Shown in pieces: positions 23,601 to 27,460 of a stretch of 27,460 nt of DNA. The stretch is taken from positions 1-27,460 of the forward strand of contig CAZMTO010000020.1 in NCBI GenBank assembly GCA_964569265.1, written 5' to 3'. Source of the stretch: Avidehalobacter sp964569265 (lineage in GTDB: Bacteria; Bacillota; Dehalobacteriia; UBA4068; UBA4997). How positions within the stretch are numbered: the first letter of the stretch is position 1; every line of letters begins with the position of its first letter. The notes below the pieces were generated by a model. It did no database searches. It saw only the letters and a program-made list of their open reading frames with translations, and was not told the DNA's origin. A program made the translations under genes and the position numbers.

Positions 23601-24551
23601 TTAATCAAACAGGCGGCTTACCGACATATTTTCGTGGATGCGCAGAATAGCTTCGCTGAGCAGCGGGGCCAAAGATACTACGCGGATTTTGTCGGATTCA
23701 CCCTGAACTTCGGGACGCAGCGGAATGGTGTTGGTACACAAAACCTCTTTAAGTGCCGATGCGTTGATACGTTCGATAGCCGGCGGGGTAAAGATAGCGT
23801 GGGTGCAGCAGGCATAAACCTCGTTGGCACCGGCTTTATCTTTAAGGAAGTTTGCACCGTTGGTGATGGTGCCGGCAGTATCAATCATATCGTCTACCAT
23901 AATTACATTTTTGCCCTCTACATTGCCGATAACGCCCATAACCTCGGACTTATTGGGTTCCGGGCGGCGCTTGTCGATAATGGCCAGCGAACAGTTAAGA
24001 CGTTCGGCCAGATTGCGGGCACGGGTAACACCGCCAACATCAGGAGATGCCACCACCAGATTATCCAAATTCATCTTCTTGTAATATTCTGCCAACAGCG
24101 GCACAGCCGGCAGCGGATCTACCGGGATATCAAAAAAGCCCTGAATAGCGTTGGTGTGCAAATCTACGGTAACAATACGGTCGGCACCGGCAGCGGTAAT
24201 AAGGTTAGCTACCAGCTTGGCCGAAATCGGATCACGGGCCTTTTGCTTACGTTCCTGGCGGGCATAGCCATAATAAGGCACCACCGCCGTAACCGATTTA
24301 GCCGACGCACGCTTCATCGCATCGATCATAATCAAAAGCTCCATCAGGTTTTCGTTTACCGGGGTGCAGGTGGGCTGTACGATAAAAATATCGTTGCCGC
24401 GAACACTTTCCCCAACCTCTAAACGAACCTCACCATCGGCAAAATGCGATACCTTGGCGGTACCCATTTTAATTTGCAGATAATTAACAATTTCTGCCGC
24501 CAGCGCCGGGTTGGCATTGCCGGTAAAAATTTTAATTGCCGAACCACTCAT
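23601..24551 (-). CDS. prs: Ribose-phosphate pyrophosphokinase
   Basis: Makes PRPP from ribose 5-phosphate and ATP for nucleotide, His and Trp synthesis; cytoplasmic. The start at 24551 (MSGSAIKIF) is preferred to the upstream ATG at 24614 because GGGGAGG precedes it and the 316-residue product matches the family length. Motifs: YYGYARQERK (93-102), VDLHTNAIQGFF with His131 (129-140), KRRPEPN (194-200), and the PRPP-binding loop VDDMIDTAGT (219-228). It follows glmU by about 97 bases, the same order as gcaD-prs in Bacillus. The upstream gap shows no terminator. Confidence 0.97.
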   Translation of the reverse strand: MSGSAIKIFTGNANPALAAEIVNYLQIKMGTAKVSHFADGEVRLEVGESVRGNDIFIVQPTCTPVNENLMELLIMIDAMKRASAKSVTAVVPYYGYARQERKQKARDPISAKLVANLITAAGADRIVTVDLHTNAIQGFFDIPVDPLPAVPLLAEYYKKMNLDNLVVASPDVGGVTRARNLAERLNCSLAIIDKRRPEPNKSEVMGVIGNVEGKNVIMVDDMIDTAGTITNGANFLKDKAGANEVYACCTHAIFTPPAIERINASALKEVLCTNTIPLRPEVQGESDKIRVVSLAPLLSEAILRIHENMSVSRLFD

Positions 24552-24648
24552 TGTAAAAAACCTCCCCTTATAAATAACCATTATGTAAAAAAATTGTAAA
24601 AAAACATTAACCAATTAAATATTCCGCATAAAGTTTGTTTATCCTGCT

Positions 24649-26055
24649 TTATTTTTGCTTTTTCGCAATAGCTTTAGGGCTTTTTTCAGCCGCCCAGCCG
24701 GCAATCTCCGTTTGGCGGGCACGTTCTACCGCCAGCGCATTGGCAGACACATTTTTGGTTATGGTGCTGCCTGCCGCCACAAAGGCACCGTCAGCCACGG
24801 TAACCGGGGCTACCAGGTTGGTGTTGCTGCCGATAAAAACATCATTGCCGATGATGGTTTTGTGCTTGTTTACACCGTCGTAATTGCAGGTTATGGTGCC
24901 GCAGCCAATGTTTACGCCGCTGCCCACCTCGGCATCACCAATATAAGAAAGATGCGGTATTTTGCTGCCTGCCCCAATGGCGGCGTTTTTAATTTCGGCA
25001 AAATCGCCCACCTTAACATTTTCGGCCAGGTTAGCGCCGGGGCGCAAATAAGCAAACGGCCCAATGTTGGCACCGCTTGCCACGGTAGCCTGATTAAGCA
25101 CGCATTTAAGCAGTGTGCAGTTGTCGCCAACGGTGCTGTCGGTAATTATGGTATCGCTGTCTATGGTGCAGTTGGCACCAATATGCGTATCACCGCGCAA
25201 CTGTACACCGGGGTAAATAATTGTATCGGCACCTACGGTAACCTGCTGGTCAACATAGGTGTTGGCAGGGTCAACAACAGTTACACCGGCCAGCATAAGC
25301 TCGGTGTTTTTGCGGCGATACAGCTCGGCAGCGGCAGCGGCCAACTGTACACGGTCATTAACGCCGGTGGTTTCAACGTAATCGTCGGTAGTAAGTGTAT
25401 CTATACGCCCGCCGGCAGCGGCAATATGGCGTATAACATCCGTAAGATAATATTCTCCCTGGGCGTTGTTGTTATCCAGCTTGGCCAGTGCGGCTTTAAG
25501 TGCCGCGTGGCTAAAGATATAAGCGCCGGTGTTAATTTCTGTTATAGATTTTTGTTCTGCGGTTGCATCTTTTTCTTCTACAATAGCGCAAACATTACCG
25601 TTGGCGCTGCGTATAATGCGCCCATAGCCGGTGGGGTTGCTTAAATTAGCGGTTAAAATTAAACCGTCGGCACCGGTGTCACAAAATCTGCGGCAAAGCT
25701 CGCTGAGTGTGTTTACCGTAAGCAGCGGGGTATCGCCGCAAACAATCATAACGGCGTTGGCTGCGGCATTTATGTGCGGCATAGCCACCTGCACGCAATG
25801 GCCGGTGCCAAGCTGGGGCATTTGCAGGGCAAAATGCAGGTTGGCATCGGGCGGCAGAGCAGCGCGTACCTGTTCGGCGCCATGGCCCACAACCACACAG
25901 CAATCTTTTATACCGGCAGCACGCACCTGATGAATTACCTGTTCTAACATAGTGCGCCCGCCGGCCTTGTGCAGTACCTTGGGCAGGGCAGACTTCATAC
26001 GGGTGCCCTTGCCGGCCGCCAAAATAACTGCGGTAATATTAAAGGGAGCTTCCAT
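24649..26055 (-). CDS. glmU: Bifunctional UDP-GlcNAc pyrophosphorylase / glucosamine-1-phosphate acetyltransferase
   Basis: Two-step cytoplasmic enzyme of 468 residues that makes UDP-N-acetylglucosamine for peptidoglycan and wall polymers. The N-terminal nucleotidyltransferase domain has LAAGKGTRM (12-20) and Lys26, QMPQLGTGHCVQVAM and CGDTPLL; the C-terminal left-handed beta-helix acetyltransferase domain shows hexapeptide repeats, with GPFAYLRPGA, HLSYIGDAEVG, NIGCGTITCNYDG and FIGSNTNLVAPV. The length is about ten residues over the usual 456, from the N-terminal residues and a Lys-rich tail. It leads the minus-strand glmU-prs-tyrS-lipoprotein unit, with an extended -10 promoter upstream. 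Confidence 0.97.
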   Translation of the reverse strand: MEAPFNITAVILAAGKGTRMKSALPKVLHKAGGRTMLEQVIHQVRAAGIKDCCVVVGHGAEQVRAALPPDANLHFALQMPQLGTGHCVQVAMPHINAAANAVMIVCGDTPLLTVNTLSELCRRFCDTGADGLILTANLSNPTGYGRIIRSANGNVCAIVEEKDATAEQKSITEINTGAYIFSHAALKAALAKLDNNNAQGEYYLTDVIRHIAAAGGRIDTLTTDDYVETTGVNDRVQLAAAAAELYRRKNTELMLAGVTVVDPANTYVDQQVTVGADTIIYPGVQLRGDTHIGANCTIDSDTIITDSTVGDNCTLLKCVLNQATVASGANIGPFAYLRPGANLAENVKVGDFAEIKNAAIGAGSKIPHLSYIGDAEVGSGVNIGCGTITCNYDGVNKHKTIIGNDVFIGSNTNLVAPVTVADGAFVAAGSTITKNVSANALAVERARQTEIAGWAAEKSPKAIAKKQK

Positions 26056-26118
26056 AATAAATCAATATCCTTTCTGACAAAAAATATATAACCGTACATT
26101 TGGTTATTAACTGATATA

Positions 26119-26127
26119 AGTATAACA
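26119..26127 (-). promoter_or_regulatory. Extended -10 promoter for glmU
   Basis: On the minus strand TGTTATACT, the same nine bases as before citC, lies 64 bases before the glmU start. The -35 is weak. It is the only promoter-like site seen for the four-gene unit. Confidence 0.5.
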
Positions 26128-26234
26128 TATAACCGGGGTAAATAAAAGCCGCAAAAATTTGTAAGCTAAAAAAACGCGCCCGGTGTAAAAATTTTTTGCA
26201 AAAAGGGGTAGAAAAACCCCGCGCTAAGCGTTAT

Positions 26235-26385
26235 TATATAAGGTGCAGGGTGTGCGGCAGGCCAGCCGCACTAATATTATGCAGAAAGAGGTGGACGCTG
26301 TGGAGGGCGATCCTGGAAGTAAAAACCGAATAATCCGGGGCAAAAGTACCTCTGCGGCAGTTTAGCTTAAGCTGAGGTGTTTTTG
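26235..26385 (+). promoter_or_regulatory. Structured leader upstream of corA, candidate RNA switch or leader-peptide attenuator
   Basis: The leader holds a stable hairpin, GTGCGGC with GCCGCAC (about 26252-26270). GCAGAAAGAGGT (26281-26292) can pair with ACCTCTGC (26348-26355). The same ACCT is also the left arm of a terminator-like hairpin: ACCT with AGGT (26375-26378), inner CAGTTT/AAGCTG, then TTTTT. The two folds exclude each other, as in riboswitches. A 28-codon reading frame (26279-26365) also spans the region and could be a leader peptide, but no ribosome binding site is clear. I could not match it to M-box or another named class. The rest of 26056-26234 is AT-rich with the glmU promoter. 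Confidence 0.5.
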
Positions 26386-26410
26386 CCTGAAATTTAAGGA
26401 GGAACATCTT

Positions 26411-27346
26411 ATGCTGACGATATACCGTACCCCGCCGGAGGGGGAAAATTTGCAGATGCTGCCGGTATCGGATATGCAAAAAGGCGACTGGATAAACCTT
26501 GTAAACCCCACGCCCGAAGAAATACGGACGGTGGCCGAACAAACCGGTATTCAGGAAGAATTTATCCGCTACCCGTTAGATGATGAGGAGCTGTCTCGTG
26601 TGGAAACCGACGATGACCAGATACTTATCATTGTTAATGCGCCTAAAATTACCAATGGCGCAGTTATTTACGACACTGTGCCGCTGGGCATTGTGCTTAA
26701 CGACGAATACATTGTTACGGTAAGCTTAAGTGATCTGGATTTGTACCGTAATTTTGCGCTGGGCCGTATAAAATCGGCGTTTACCTTTAAAAAAACGCGG
26801 CTTATTTTACAGATACTGCAAACGCAGACCAATATCTACCTTAAATCTCTGCGTGATATAGACCGCCGTTATGATGTTTTAGAGGCACGCCTTAGACAAA
26901 ATATGAATAACGAGGACTTAAACAGTCTGCTTAACCTGCAAAAGAGCTTGGTATACTTTAATACATCGCTGCGTTCTAACGATAAAGTGATGGACAAGCT
27001 GTTTAGAACCCGTACCATTAGAATGTACGAAGAAGACCGCGACCTTTTGGACGATGTTATAATCGAGAACAAGCAGGCCATAGAGATGGCAGACGTATAT
27101 ACCACCATTTTAAAAAATTCGATGGATGCACTGGCCTCGATATCTAACAACAACTTGGCCAAAGTGATGAACTTTTTGACGATAATCACTTTGCTGGTAA
27201 CGGTGCCTACCTTTATAACCAGCTTTTTCGGTATGAATTTGCCTATGCCGTTTTCTGCCTCGCCCCTTATGACGGGGGCTGTGCTGGGTATATGCTTAAC
27301 AGCATCGGCAGTATGTTTTTATCTGCTGCGGCACAAAAAATACTAA
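26411..27346 (+). CDS. corA: CorA-family divalent cation transporter
   Basis: Pentameric Mg2+/Co2+ channel-type transporter of the cytoplasmic membrane, 311 residues. A large N-terminal cytoplasmic domain ends in a long helix (about 130-250, rich in charged residues) that leads to the first membrane helix (252-272). The signature GMN (274-276, in SFFGMNLPMP) lies at the pore mouth, followed by the second helix (286-305) and a basic C-terminus (RHKKY). AAGGAGGA precedes the ATG. The gene has a long leader with a possible terminator/antiterminator. Mg2+ is the usual substrate, but Co2+, Zn2+ or Ni2+ cannot be excluded. Confidence 0.93.
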   Translation: MLTIYRTPPEGENLQMLPVSDMQKGDWINLVNPTPEEIRTVAEQTGIQEEFIRYPLDDEELSRVETDDDQILIIVNAPKITNGAVIYDTVPLGIVLNDEYIVTVSLSDLDLYRNFALGRIKSAFTFKKTRLILQILQTQTNIYLKSLRDIDRRYDVLEARLRQNMNNEDLNSLLNLQKSLVYFNTSLRSNDKVMDKLFRTRTIRMYEEDRDLLDDVIIENKQAIEMADVYTTILKNSMDALASISNNNLAKVMNFLTIITLLVTVPTFITSFFGMNLPMPFSASPLMTGAVLGICLTASAVCFYLLRHKKY

Positions 27347-27377
27347 GCCTGCCTGTGGCAAGCAATATCAGCCAACA

Positions 27378-27424
27378 AAAAAACCTCCCACCCGCGAGTA
27401 GCACATAATAAGACAGGTTTTTAT
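27378..27424 (+). terminator. Possible terminator after corA
   Basis: AAAACCT near 27379 pairs with AGGTTTTT (27414-27421) around a long loop. The stem is A/T-rich and the loop about 29 bases, so it is weak. GCGTG and CACGC at the very end of the window (27441-27460) form another short hairpin that may continue beyond it. Confidence 0.4.
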
Positions 27425-27460
27425 AATGCTTAGTGAGAACAGCGTGGCGTGAAGTCACGC

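Noticed and set aside
26221..26400. M-box (Mg2+) riboswitch ahead of corA
   Set aside because: The conserved M-box segments (GGTGAGGCTCC, ACGCTGCTGCC, the CCAATGGGTCA region) are absent; only a short ACGCTG match occurs.
1..27460. CRISPR array, prophage, IS element or integrase site
   Set aside because: No regularly spaced array of identical repeats, no transposase, integrase or phage structural genes, and no tRNA-flanking duplication was seen.

Overview
The window looks like chromosome of an anaerobic Bacillota (Firmicutes) bacterium of moderate GC. This rests on gene content: an S-layer-homology (SLH) surface protein with a typical Gram-positive signal peptide, the glmU-prs pair, DUF4491, DUF815 and TIGR04086-like proteins, a DUF4367-type anti-sigma protein, and sigma-A promoters rich in extended -10 (TGn) elements. 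I cannot name the genus. No phage, IS transposase, CRISPR array or plasmid functions were seen.

Layout. 1-365: a cobalamin riboswitch and two tandem hairpin terminators. 366-6560: a single 2064-residue secreted protein with an acidic repeat, a GLUG-like beta-helix stretch, a transcobalamin-like DUF4430 domain and three C-terminal SLH domains. 6561-7077: a structured intergenic repeat, a 15-bp inverted repeat and a terminator. 7078-7899: a GT8 glycosyltransferase, convergent with an orphan citrate lyase ligase (citC, minus strand). 9307-10927: an OmpR-type two-component system resembling KdpDE. 11028-13607: a DUF368 (PopT-type) membrane protein, a PiT phosphate permease and its DUF47 partner, apparently one transcription unit. 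13796-15588: a pyridoxamine-phosphate-oxidase-like flavoprotein, then an ECF sigma/anti-sigma pair. 15668-15744: tRNA-Pro(TGG) on the minus strand with a consensus promoter. 16037-18590: aminotransferase, methionine aminopeptidase and a flavin reductase-like protein. 18666-19806 (minus): a small membrane-anchored protein and a four-helix membrane protein, separated by half of a duplicated terminator. 19932-21422: DUF815 ATPase and DUF4491 protein, followed by the second copy of the structured repeat. 21635-26055 (minus): glmU, prs, tyrS and a lipoprotein, read in that order. 26411-27346: a CorA-family transporter behind a long structured leader.

The most interesting reading is at the left edge. 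A B12 riboswitch sits directly in front of a very large cell-wall-anchored protein that carries a domain related to the C-terminal domain of animal transcobalamin and intrinsic factor. This suggests a surface cobalamin-capture protein made when B12 is scarce. Other points of interest are the dispersed repeat whose second copy supplies a gene's stop codon, a small gene apparently inserted into a terminator with a 23-bp duplication, the PopT-PiT-DUF47 grouping, and a candidate RNA switch or leader peptide ahead of corA.
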